From contig JAJZPJ010000057.1 of NCBI GenBank assembly GCA_021811225.1, forward strand, positions 1-14,073: a stretch of DNA of 14,073 nucleotides, in the 5' to 3' direction. The notes under the pieces are model-generated. The model saw only the letters and a list, made by a program, of their open reading frames with translations, was not told the origin of the DNA and ran no database searches. The DNA is from Pseudomonadota bacterium (GTDB taxonomy: Bacteria; Pseudomonadota; Gammaproteobacteria; Burkholderiales; Rhodocyclaceae). Shown piece after piece: positions 7,620-13,860 of this stretch (positions are counted from its first letter, which is position 1; every line of letters begins with the position of its first letter). Position numbers and translations under genes: made by a program.

Positions 7620-8447
7620 ATGAACATTCACGACACGATTTCCGGCCTGCGCGCCGGCCTCAAACACGCCGGCCGCGTGGTTCTGGTGCCGACCATGGGC
7701 AATCTCCACGACGGTCACATCTCGCTGATGCAGCAGGCGCGGGCGCACGGCAACTCGGTGCTGGTCTCGATCTTCGTCAACCGTCTGCAGTTCCGTCCCG
7801 GCGAAGACTTCGAAAAATATCCGCGCACCTTCGCCCAGGACTGCGCGCGCCTCTCCGCCGCCGGCGTCGACCATCTGTTCGCGCCCTGCGAAGCCGAGAT
7901 GTACCCGACGCCGCAGCAGTACTACGTCGAGCCGCCGGCCGATCAGATCAACATCCTCGAAGGCGAGTTCCGGCCCGGCCACTTCCGCGGCGTCACCACC
8001 GTGGTGCTGAAGCTGTTCAATATCGCCCAGCCGCAGGTGGCCCTGTTCGGCAAGAAGGATTACCAGCAGATGATGGTGCTCTCCAACATGACGCGCGACC
8101 TCGCCTTGCCCATCGAGATCGTCGCCGCCGAAACGGTGCGCGCCGCCGACGGCCTGGCGCTGTCCTCGCGCAACGGTTTTCTCTCCGCGCAGGAGCGCGC
8201 CGAGGCGCCGCGCCTGCATCGCGAACTCGCGCGCGTGCGCGAGGCGATCATCAACGGCGAGCGGAACTACGTCCGCCTGGAGCGCTTGGCGATGACCGAA
8301 CTGCAGGCCAACGGCTGGCAGCCGAACTACGTCGCGATCCGCCGGCAGCTCGATCTGCAGCCGCCGCAGGCCGGCGACAAGGCGCTGGTGGTGCTGGGCG
8401 CGGCGATGCTGGGCGGCACGCGCCTGATCGACAACCTGGAGGTCTGA
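7620..8447 (+). CDS. panC: Pantothenate synthetase PanC
   Basis: PanC joins pantoate and beta-alanine with ATP through a pantoyl-adenylate. The 275-residue product has the nucleotidyltransferase HIGH-like motif PTMGNLHDGH (residues 24-33, with H30 and H33), then FVNRLQFRPGEDFEKYPRT, GHFRGVTTVVLKLFNI, the ATP loop GKKDYQQ and the KMSKS-equivalent LALSSRN. The FVNRLQF form instead of FVNPxQF is the betaproteobacterial variant. The ATG at 7620 is the first codon after the panB stop at 7611. The gene ends one base from the convergent ctaA stop at 8449, so there is no room for a terminator between them. Confidence 0.97.
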   Translation: MNIHDTISGLRAGLKHAGRVVLVPTMGNLHDGHISLMQQARAHGNSVLVSIFVNRLQFRPGEDFEKYPRTFAQDCARLSAAGVDHLFAPCEAEMYPTPQQYYVEPPADQINILEGEFRPGHFRGVTTVVLKLFNIAQPQVALFGKKDYQQMMVLSNMTRDLALPIEIVAAETVRAADGLALSSRNGFLSAQERAEAPRLHRELARVREAIINGERNYVRLERLAMTELQANGWQPNYVAIRRQLDLQPPQAGDKALVVLGAAMLGGTRLIDNLEV

Positions 8448-8448
8448 T

Positions 8449-9480
8449 TCAGCGCAATACGCGCAGTTCGTGGTTTACCCAGAGCACGGTCGCGAACAGC
8501 ACCATCGCCCCGGCCTGATGGCAGGCGGCGAGCGGCACCGGCACCACCAGCAGCAGGGTGGCAATGCCCAGCCCCACCTGCAGCGCAAACGCCAGCAGCA
8601 ACAGGTTCGCCGCCAGCCGCGCCCGCGGCGGCAGCGCCGTGCGCCGCGAGCTCAGCCAGAAGCTGGGCACCAGCAGGATCAAGAGCCAGGCGATCAGCCG
8701 GTGGTCGAACTGGGCCGCGCTCGGGTTGTTGAAGAAATTGGCAAACCAGGGCGACAGCGCGAACATGTCCGGCGGCACGAAATGGCCGTTCATCGCGGGG
8801 AAGGTGTTGTAGGCCAGCCCCCCGTGCAGCCCGGCGAGGAAGGCCCCGGCCTCCACCATCGTGAAGACGATCAGCGCCAGCCAGGCGGCAAAGCGCTGCA
8901 GCGCCGCCGCTCTGCCCGGGCGCGGCGTTTCCTCGCGCTCATTCACAAGGCCGAGCGCGACCCAGAACATCGCCGCGAAGATCACGAAGGCCAGGCCCAG
9001 ATGAGCGGCCAGCCGATACTGGCTGACGCGCGGGTCATCGACCAGACCGCTGCTCACCATGTACCAGCCCATCGCCCCCTGCAGTCCGCCGAGCACGAAG
9101 ATGCCCGCGAGCCTGGGGACGAGCTGGCGCTCGATGCGCCGGCGCGCCAGGAAATAGAGGAAGGGCAGCAGAAAAACCACGCCGATGCTGCGGCCCAGCA
9201 GCCGGTGCGCGTACTCCCACCAGAAGATGTGCTTGAATTCGCCGATATCCATGTGACGATTGACCTGCAGGAATTCCGGCGTCTTCTGGTACTGGGCGAA
9301 GGCGACCTGCCAGTCAGACCGGCTGAGCGGCGGCACCGCGCCGACGATCGGCTGCCACCGTACGATCGACAGGCCGGAGTGGGTCAGCCGGGTGACGCCG
9401 CCGACGACCAGCGTCGCGAACACCATCAGGCAGCAGACGAAAAGCCAAACGGCGACGGCCCGGCGGCCAGTGTGGTCCAT
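8449..9480 (-). CDS. ctaA: Heme A synthase, COX15/CtaA family
   Basis: The enzyme oxidises the C8 methyl of heme O to a formyl group, giving heme A for aa3-type oxidases; it is an eight-helix inner-membrane protein. The 343-residue product has the signature GGVTRLTHSGLSIVRW (residues 27-42), the helix-2 histidines in EFKHIFWWEYAHRLLGR, and further conserved histidines in YRLAAHLGLAF, AQFDHRLIAWLL and ACHQAGAMV, which is the two-half repeated pattern of heme ligands. The start at 9480 has GGGA seven bases upstream; an in-frame ATG at 9531 has no ribosome binding site. No oxidase aa3 or ctaB gene is in view; the neighbouring cbb3 oxidase does not use heme A. Confidence 0.94.
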   Translation of the reverse strand: MDHTGRRAVAVWLFVCCLMVFATLVVGGVTRLTHSGLSIVRWQPIVGAVPPLSRSDWQVAFAQYQKTPEFLQVNRHMDIGEFKHIFWWEYAHRLLGRSIGVVFLLPFLYFLARRRIERQLVPRLAGIFVLGGLQGAMGWYMVSSGLVDDPRVSQYRLAAHLGLAFVIFAAMFWVALGLVNEREETPRPGRAAALQRFAAWLALIVFTMVEAGAFLAGLHGGLAYNTFPAMNGHFVPPDMFALSPWFANFFNNPSAAQFDHRLIAWLLILLVPSFWLSSRRTALPPRARLAANLLLLAFALQVGLGIATLLLVVPVPLAACHQAGAMVLFATVLWVNHELRVLR

Positions 9481-9547
9481 GATCGGTTCCCGAGAGAGAC
9501 GAGCGGGCAATGGTAACCGCAATCGGGGCATTCGATGAAGGGGACGA

Positions 9548-9721
9548 TCAGGCGAGCAGCTTGTCGGCGACGAAGCCGACGAAGTAGGAGATCGCCAGGG
9601 CCAGGGAGAACACCAGGAGCTTGCCGGTCATGCCCATGGGCAGGTCCATGTCGCTCATACGCCGCTTGAGATAAAGACTGGCGATGAAAAACGTCAGCGT
9701 CGACAGCACGAAGTTCAACAT
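9548..9721 (-). CDS. Small two-helix membrane protein, function unknown
   Basis: The 57-residue product begins MLNFVLSTLTFFIASLYL, a hydrophobic helix followed by the positive patch KRRMSD, and ends with a second helix VFSLALAISYFVGFVADKLL. The charge pattern suggests a hairpin with a cytoplasmic loop. I do not recognise the family. The ATG at 9721 is preceded by GGAG at six bases, better than a TTG six codons upstream. It lies 67 bases upstream of ctaA on the same strand, so the two are likely cotranscribed; that suggests, but does not show, a link with heme A synthesis or oxidase assembly. Confidence 0.7.
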   Translation of the reverse strand: MLNFVLSTLTFFIASLYLKRRMSDMDLPMGMTGKLLVFSLALAISYFVGFVADKLLA

Positions 9722-9741
9722 GCGTAGCTCCACTTTCAAAC

Positions 9742-9760
9742 CGCCAGTGTGCCACTGGCG
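9742..9760. repeat. 19-base inverted repeat in the divergent intergenic region
   Basis: CGCCAGTG and CACTGGCG form perfect 8-base arms around a TGC spacer. The dyad lies about 20 bases before the small membrane protein start (minus strand) and about 70 bases before the HNH gene (plus strand), a suitable place for a repressor operator or for an mRNA hairpin in either leader. There is no T-run, so it is not an intrinsic terminator. Confidence 0.55.
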
Positions 9761-9786
9761 AAGCGGCTGGAAGCAGCAAAATACTT

Positions 9787-9792
9787 TATGAT
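9787..9792 (+). promoter_or_regulatory. Candidate -10 element of the HNH-HDOD-MBL operon
   Basis: TATGAT matches the sigma70 -10 consensus at five of six positions, and the surrounding bases are AT-rich in an otherwise GC-rich window. It lies 38 bases before the HNH start codon. No good -35 is present at 16-18 bases, so an activator, or another promoter, may be needed. Confidence 0.35.
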
Positions 9793-9830
9793 GCGCTTAT
9801 CGATGTCGCTGCGGAGCGGTAGCGGGCACC

Positions 9831-10220
9831 ATGAACAACGACAGGCTGGACCGGGTTGTCGCCGAAGCGCGACGCAACGCCGAAGCGCGCGAGCGGGGCT
9901 ATCGGGAGCAGGCGCTCAAGATCTATCCCTGGGTCTGCGGTCGCTGCACCCGCGAATTCGATCGCAGCAACCTGCAACAGCTCACCGTCCATCACCGCGA
10001 TCACGACCACGACAACAATCCGCCCGACGGCAGCAACTGGGAACTGCTCTGCGTCTATTGCCACGACAACGAGCACTCGCGCCGCCTCGAGTCCGACCGG
10101 AATGCCGGACAAGGCGCTGGCGCGCCGAAAACGATCGCGACGCACAATCCCTTCGCCGACCTCAAATCCCTGCTCAAGGGAAAATCCTCCGCCAATGACC
10201 CAGACCGCACCCGAGATTGA
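9831..10220 (+). CDS. HNH nuclease family protein, YajD-like
   Basis: The 129-residue product has a treble-clef HNH fold signature: a zinc pair CGRC (C36 and C39), the catalytic block TVHHRDHDHDNNP (H54, H55 and following), the central Asn in GSNWELLC (N69), the second zinc pair CVYC (C74 and C77) and a final His in DNEH (H82). This pattern and length match the YajD family, widespread stand-alone HNH proteins of unclear role. The N-terminal 30 residues are a charged helix; the C-terminal 45 look disordered. Nuclease activity is expected from the residues but its target is unknown. The gene overlaps the HDOD gene by 26 bases. Confidence 0.85.
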   Translation: MNNDRLDRVVAEARRNAEARERGYREQALKIYPWVCGRCTREFDRSNLQQLTVHHRDHDHDNNPPDGSNWELLCVYCHDNEHSRRLESDRNAGQGAGAPKTIATHNPFADLKSLLKGKSSANDPDRTRD

Positions 10221-11064
10221 GCGCAAGCTGGCCATCGTCGTCGAGCGCATGCCGGCCTTTCCGAAGAGCGTGCAGAAGATCCTCGAGATCACGAAGAACA
10301 TCAACTGCACGCCGCGGGAGCTGGTCGGCATCATCGAGAAGGATCCGGTGATCACGCTGAAGGTCCTGCGGGTGGTGAACTCGGCGCAATTGAGCCTGCC
10401 CAACAAGATCACCTCGATCAATCAATCGGTGGTGTACCTCGGCGTAAACACCATCAAGAATCTGGCGCTGTCGATCGCCGCCATCGGCATCCTGTCCTCG
10501 ACCAACGCCGCCGGCTTCGACATCCAGCGCTACCTGATGCATTCGCTGACCACGGCAGCCTTCGCGCGCCAGCTGTGCACCGTCTATGCGGCGGGCGAAG
10601 CCGACCCCGGCGACTGCTACATCGCCGGCCTGCTGCACGACTTCGGCAAGATCGTCTTCGCCCAGTTCATGCCCGAACAGTTCCGGCAGGTGCTCGCCCG
10701 GAGCGCGGAGACCCGCCTGCCTTCGCACCACGCGGAGCAGGAACTGATCGGCGCCGACCATACCGTGGTCGGCGCGATGCTCGCCGACAAGTGGCAATTC
10801 CCGCCCGCCCTGGTCGATTCCATCCGCAGCCATCACTCGCCCGCCGCGCCCGCCGCGGCCATGAACGACTGCCTGCGCATGGCCGACCTGATCAGCCGGC
10901 AGCTCGGCAACGGCGACACCGAGCCTCCCTACCGCGAGGGCGAGACGCCGATCAATCCGGAACGCTTCGGCACCGATCTGGATCGGGTGGTCGCCGCGCT
11001 GGGCGACCGCGACAAGATGATCGCCGAAGCCCTGTCCTTCACCCAGGCGGGGATGTCCAGATGA
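10195..11064 (+). CDS. HDOD domain-containing signalling protein
   Basis: The 289-residue product is a single HDOD domain with a short C-terminal tail. The hallmark block is ELVGIIEKDPVITLKVLRVVNSAQ, followed by SINQSVVYLGVNTIKNLALSIA; the segment GLLHDFGK holds the HD pair (H148 and D149), and later histidines occur in ADHTVVG and IRSHHSP. HDOD proteins are related to HD-GYP but usually lack cyclic-di-GMP phosphodiesterase activity, acting as signalling adaptors (for example GsmR/GdpX-type roles); no GYP motif is seen here. There is no receiver or GGDEF domain. The ATG at 10195 lies inside the HNH gene, an overlap of 26 bases, and the stop overlaps the MBL start by 4 bases, so all three are likely translated from one mRNA. 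Confidence 0.9.
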   Translation: MTQTAPEIERKLAIVVERMPAFPKSVQKILEITKNINCTPRELVGIIEKDPVITLKVLRVVNSAQLSLPNKITSINQSVVYLGVNTIKNLALSIAAIGILSSTNAAGFDIQRYLMHSLTTAAFARQLCTVYAAGEADPGDCYIAGLLHDFGKIVFAQFMPEQFRQVLARSAETRLPSHHAEQELIGADHTVVGAMLADKWQFPPALVDSIRSHHSPAAPAAAMNDCLRMADLISRQLGNGDTEPPYREGETPINPERFGTDLDRVVAALGDRDKMIAEALSFTQAGMSR

Positions 11065-11948
11065 AGGTGCGCTTCTGGGGCGTGCGCGGCTCCATTCCCT
11101 CGCCGGGTCCGAAAACCATCCGCTACGGCGGCAACACCACCTGCATCGAGGTCAGAAGCGACGCGGGCGAGCTGATCATCCTCGACGGCGGCACCGGCAT
11201 CTTCGCCCTGGCGCAATCGCTGCTCGCGGAGCTGCCGATTTCCGCCACCGTGTTCATCACCCATACCCACTGGGACCACATCCAGGGTCTGCCCTTCTTC
11301 ACGCCGCTCTACATACCGGGCAATTCCCTGCGCCTGTGCGGCGCCCACGACGTCGTCACCGGCACCGGCATCGAACAGGTGATGAGCGTGCAGCTGCAAT
11401 ACAGCTACTTCCCGGTGCGCGAGGCGGAGATGCACGCCAGGATCGAATACCAGACCCTGCGCGTCGGCGCAACGGTGGCGGTCGGCGACGCGCGGGTGAC
11501 CAACACCATACTCAACCATCCGGTGATCAATCTGGGCTACCGCATCGACTGCAACGGCAAGTCGGTGTTCTTCACCGGCGACCACGAGCCCTACTTCAAC
11601 ATCTACGAACCCGGCGACGAAGACTACGCGGAATACCAGACGCTGATCGAGGGCAAGCAGCGCACGATCGACGAAGCGGTGGCCGGCTGCGACGTCCTGA
11701 TCGCCGATTGTTCGTTCACCACGGCCGAGTATCCCGCCAAGCGCGGCTGGGGCCACGGCACCTTTGCCGCCTCAATCGAGCTGGCCCGCCGTTGCGGCGT
11801 CAAGCAACTGGTGTGCACCCACCACGAACCGACCCGCAGCGACGACGAGCTCGAGCGCATCTTCGCTGAAGCCCTCGCCCAGTGCCGTCTCGGCCCCGCC
11901 GACCCTTCGGTGATCCTCGCCCGCGAAGGCCTGGAAATCGCTATTTAG
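11061..11948 (+). CDS. Metallo-beta-lactamase-fold hydrolase
   Basis: The 295-residue product begins MKVRFWGVRGSIPSPG and has LDGGTG, the metal motif THTHWDHIQG (H68, H70, D72, H73), a further His in LNHPVINLGY, the GDHEP block, the LIADCSF block and CTHHEPT near the end. This set supplies all ligands expected for a two-metal MBL hydrolase. The subgroup resembles cyclic-nucleotide phosphodiesterase/RNase Z-like single-domain proteins often found beside, or fused to, receiver and HD-type signalling domains. The substrate is unknown; I infer a signal nucleotide or phosphodiester because of the HDOD neighbour. The start overlaps the HDOD stop (ATGA). Confidence 0.9.
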   Translation: MKVRFWGVRGSIPSPGPKTIRYGGNTTCIEVRSDAGELIILDGGTGIFALAQSLLAELPISATVFITHTHWDHIQGLPFFTPLYIPGNSLRLCGAHDVVTGTGIEQVMSVQLQYSYFPVREAEMHARIEYQTLRVGATVAVGDARVTNTILNHPVINLGYRIDCNGKSVFFTGDHEPYFNIYEPGDEDYAEYQTLIEGKQRTIDEAVAGCDVLIADCSFTTAEYPAKRGWGHGTFAASIELARRCGVKQLVCTHHEPTRSDDELERIFAEALAQCRLGPADPSVILAREGLEIAI

Positions 11949-12085
11949 CAGCGCTCGGCAAATTCCAGCGAAAGCCCGACCGGCGGCGGCGCGGCGCCCC
12001 AGCTTCTGGCGGACGAAGCCGCTTGCGCCGACAATTCCATTGTCATAACATGGCCGCTCCCGATCGCAAAACGGACCTGTCAGCC
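11949..12085 (+). promoter_or_regulatory. Gap after the MBL gene with a 15-base dyad
   Basis: This GC-rich gap contains the perfect dyad GACAAT-TCC-ATTGTC at 12030-12044, directly followed by CATAAC (12044-12049), which resembles a -10. TTGCGC at 12023-12028 could be a -35 with a short 15-base spacer. If real, the dyad would sit over the promoter of the following small membrane gene, as a repressor operator would. No intrinsic terminator with a T-run is seen after the MBL gene. Confidence 0.35.
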
Positions 12086-12397
12086 ATGGTCGTTCTGGGT
12101 GCCCTGATCCTCCTCTTCAGCTCCCTGGGCTTCCTCTGGTGCGGATTCCAGATCCGTTACCGCCGCCGCTTCGAACTGATCGACCGCTTCGATTCCCGCC
12201 GCCTCAGGGATCCGCTCGCCTGGGCCAGACATTGCGGCCTGCTGCAGATGCTGCTCGGGGCGGCGCTGTTCGCGACCGCGCTGAGCTGCCTGCTATGGCC
12301 GGCGCTGTCCCGGGAGCTGGCGCTCGCCTTCGTCGGCGCAGCCCTGGCCGTCTGGGGGCCGCTGGTCACCACCTTGCGCCGCTTCGAGGACGGCTGA
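12086..12397 (+). CDS. Small three-helix membrane protein, function unknown
   Basis: The 103-residue product starts MVVLGALILLFSSLGFLWCG, a first helix, followed by a strongly basic and acidic loop (RYRRRFELIDRFDSRRLRD), then two more hydrophobic helices around residues 53-74 and 78-96. The layout (helix, charged loop with a LIDRF-like motif, two helices) recalls DUF3784-type membrane proteins, but that is only a resemblance. An ATG at 12050 in the same frame would add 12 residues; I prefer 12086 because a -10-like CATAAC ends just before 12050 and ACGGA lies ten bases before 12086. Its 3' end faces the 40-codon minus-strand gene, with three bases between the stops. Confidence 0.65.
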   Translation: MVVLGALILLFSSLGFLWCGFQIRYRRRFELIDRFDSRRLRDPLAWARHCGLLQMLLGAALFATALSCLLWPALSRELALAFVGAALAVWGPLVTTLRRFEDG

Positions 12398-12400
12398 GCC

Positions 12401-12523
12401 TCACATCTGGGCGCCGATCATCCAGGGGACGAACTCCTCGCTGCCCACCCCCAGCAGCTCGCTCTTGCTCCGCTCGCCGGAAGCCTCCGGATGCAAGCGG
12501 ATGACCGGGGAGCTGCGGCTCAT
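12401..12523 (-). CDS. Unrecognised 40-residue soluble protein
   Basis: This frame encodes MSRSSPVIRLHPE followed by a charged middle (SGERSKSELL) and the end GVGSEEFVPWMIGAQM, then TGA. The start has GGAG exactly six bases upstream. Of the 39 codons after ATG, 37 end in G or C, with AGC, GAG, CTG, GTC and ATC dominating, like the surrounding real genes. A possible -10, TAGAAT, reads at 12564-12559 on the minus strand, giving a leader of about 29 bases. An in-frame ATG at 12535 would add METS but has no ribosome binding site. There is no membrane helix or signal peptide. I do not recognise the family; the gene is too short for many gene finders. It is divergent from the rrf2-fnr pair. Confidence 0.6.
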   Translation of the reverse strand: MSRSSPVIRLHPEASGERSKSELLGVGSEEFVPWMIGAQM

Positions 12524-12535
12524 GGAAGTCTCCAT

Positions 12536-12616
12536 CTGTCTGCGGCGGCGGGGGGCTCATTCTAACCGGCGATGGCGCCGAACGGCGGCGGCCGAAATGC
12601 TGCATAATCGCACCCC
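12536..12616. promoter_or_regulatory. Divergent promoter region of the small gene and rrf2
   Basis: On the plus strand CATAAT at 12603-12608 is a good -10 for the Rrf2 gene, but it ends only eight bases before the ATG at 12617 and no Shine-Dalgarno is present, so that transcript could start at or next to the start codon. On the minus strand TAGAAT at 12564-12559 could serve the 40-codon gene. No clear -35 is visible for either. Confidence 0.4.
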
Positions 12617-13108
12617 ATGATTCTGTCACGCACCAGCCAGTACGCCATCCAGGCCCTGATCTACATCGCCGCCCAGCCGCCCGGCGCCCATGTCCTGAGC
12701 CGGACGATCGCTCAGTATCTGGACGTGCCGCCGGCTTACCTGGCAAAGGTCATGCAGACGCTCGAACGGGGAACGCTGCTCAATTCCTTCCGCGGCCGCC
12801 AGGGCGGATTCTGCCTGCGCGCAGGCTGCGAAAAGACCGACCTGATGCAGATCCTCGCCCTCATCGAGGGACCCGGCCTGACCGAGAATTGCGTCCTGGG
12901 ACTCAAGGTCTGCTCGGACGAGACCGCCTGCCCGATGCACGCCCAATGGATGCCGATCAAGGCCAGCATCGTCGATCTGCTGCAAAAGCAGACCCTGGAA
13001 AAGCTGGCCCTGGCGGTGAAGGGCGGCGAATACCGGCTCACCGACCTGCCCGACGCGCTGCTCTCGCTGCCGCCGGCCGGCCAGCAGCAACTGGACATCC
13101 GGCCGTGA
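12617..13108 (+). CDS. Rrf2-family transcriptional regulator with Fe-S cysteines
   Basis: The 163-residue product has the Rrf2 winged-helix N-terminus MILSRTSQYAIQALIYIA, the recognition region VPPAYLAKVMQTLERGTLL and the wing SFRGRQGGFCLR. It carries three cysteines at 92, 99 and 105 (C-x6-C-x5-C, ending ACPMHAQW), the positions that bind a 2Fe-2S or 4Fe-4S cluster in IscR and NsrR. Two further cysteines are at 66 and 71. It is therefore likely an iron-sulfur sensor of redox state, NO or cluster supply. No isc genes follow, so it is not a standard IscR; it is instead joined to an FNR gene by a 4-base overlap (GTGA). Its target is not known, but ccoN nearby is a candidate. Confidence 0.9.
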   Translation: MILSRTSQYAIQALIYIAAQPPGAHVLSRTIAQYLDVPPAYLAKVMQTLERGTLLNSFRGRQGGFCLRAGCEKTDLMQILALIEGPGLTENCVLGLKVCSDETACPMHAQWMPIKASIVDLLQKQTLEKLALAVKGGEYRLTDLPDALLSLPPAGQQQLDIRP

Positions 13109-13860
13109 GCGCAGCCGTCCAGACCTTCAACCGGCCGGCGGGCCAGGGGACTTGCGAGCCGATCGCCTGCACGCATTGCGGCGTCTATCAGCTCTGCCTG
13201 CCGCTGGGCCTGGACGGGACCGACATGGCGCTGCTCGACAGCGTCGTCCGGCGCAAGGAGGTCTATAAGCGCGGCGCGGTGCTGTTCGGCCCGGGGGAGC
13301 GATTCGACTACGTGTATGCGATCCGCAGCGGCTCGGTCAAGACCTCGGTCAGCAGCGATGACGGCCGCGTGCAGATCACCGGTTTTCACATCGCCGGCGA
13401 GCTGCTCGGCCTCTCCGCACTCGCCTCCGGCCACTACAGTTGCGAAGCCCGGGCGCTGGAAACCGTCTCCGTCTGCAAGGTCGAGGCCGAGCGCCTGGGC
13501 GAAATCGCCCGGAAAATCCCCTCGGTCCAGTACCAGATGCTGAGGATCATGAGCGGCCAGATCAGGCAGGACGAGCAGTTGATGCTCCTGCTCGGGACGC
13601 GGCGGGCCGAGGAAAAGCTGGCCGCCTATCTGCTCGGCCTCTCCCAACGCTTCGCCAGCCGGAACTATTCGCCGACCCAGTTCCGCCTGAGCATGTCGCG
13701 CAAGGACATCGGCAACTACCTCGGCATCGCCGAGGAGACCGTCTGCCGCATTCTGACCCGCTTCCACGAAGACGGATTGATCACCGCCGAGCGCAGGATG
13801 GTCCGCCTGAACGACATCCGCCGGCTCCACGCCCTGGCCCGCAACGACGCCGCGGCATAA
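13105..13860 (+). CDS. fnr: FNR-type oxygen-sensing transcriptional regulator
   Basis: The 251-residue product aligns along its length with E. coli FNR. Cluster cysteines C22, C25 and C31 (CTHCGVYQLC) and C124 (ETVSVCKV) match E. coli C20, C23, C29 and C122, so an oxygen-labile 4Fe-4S cluster is expected; C17 and C113 are extra. A cNMP-type barrel (YAIRSGSVKT, ITGFHIAGELLGL), a dimer helix (QIRQDEQLMLLL) and a helix-turn-helix (SRKDIGNYLGIAEETVCR) follow. In the recognition helix, E211 and R215 are kept but the Ser matching E. coli S212 is Cys (C214). The GTG start at 13105 is needed because the first ATG lies after the cysteine cluster. Translation is probably coupled to rrf2. Confidence 0.93.
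   Translation: MSAAVQTFNRPAGQGTCEPIACTHCGVYQLCLPLGLDGTDMALLDSVVRRKEVYKRGAVLFGPGERFDYVYAIRSGSVKTSVSSDDGRVQITGFHIAGELLGLSALASGHYSCEARALETVSVCKVEAERLGEIARKIPSVQYQMLRIMSGQIRQDEQLMLLLGTRRAEEKLAAYLLGLSQRFASRNYSPTQFRLSMSRKDIGNYLGIAEETVCRILTRFHEDGLITAERRMVRLNDIRRLHALARNDAAA

Noticed and set aside
9737..9754. TGGCAC on the minus strand as a possible sigma54 -24 element
   Set aside because: The required GC ten bases after the GG is absent (GT instead), and TGGCAC is explained by the inverted repeat arm.
9426..9779. Zinc-ribbon-like peptide ECPDCGYHC on the minus strand
   Set aside because: It is in another frame across the ctaA start and the small membrane protein, has no continuing zinc-finger pattern, and the overlapping real genes explain the DNA.
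9831..10220. HNH gene as a homing endonuclease, toxin or restriction enzyme
   Set aside because: No intron, intein, immunity or methylase gene is adjacent, and its length and spacing match stand-alone YajD-type proteins.
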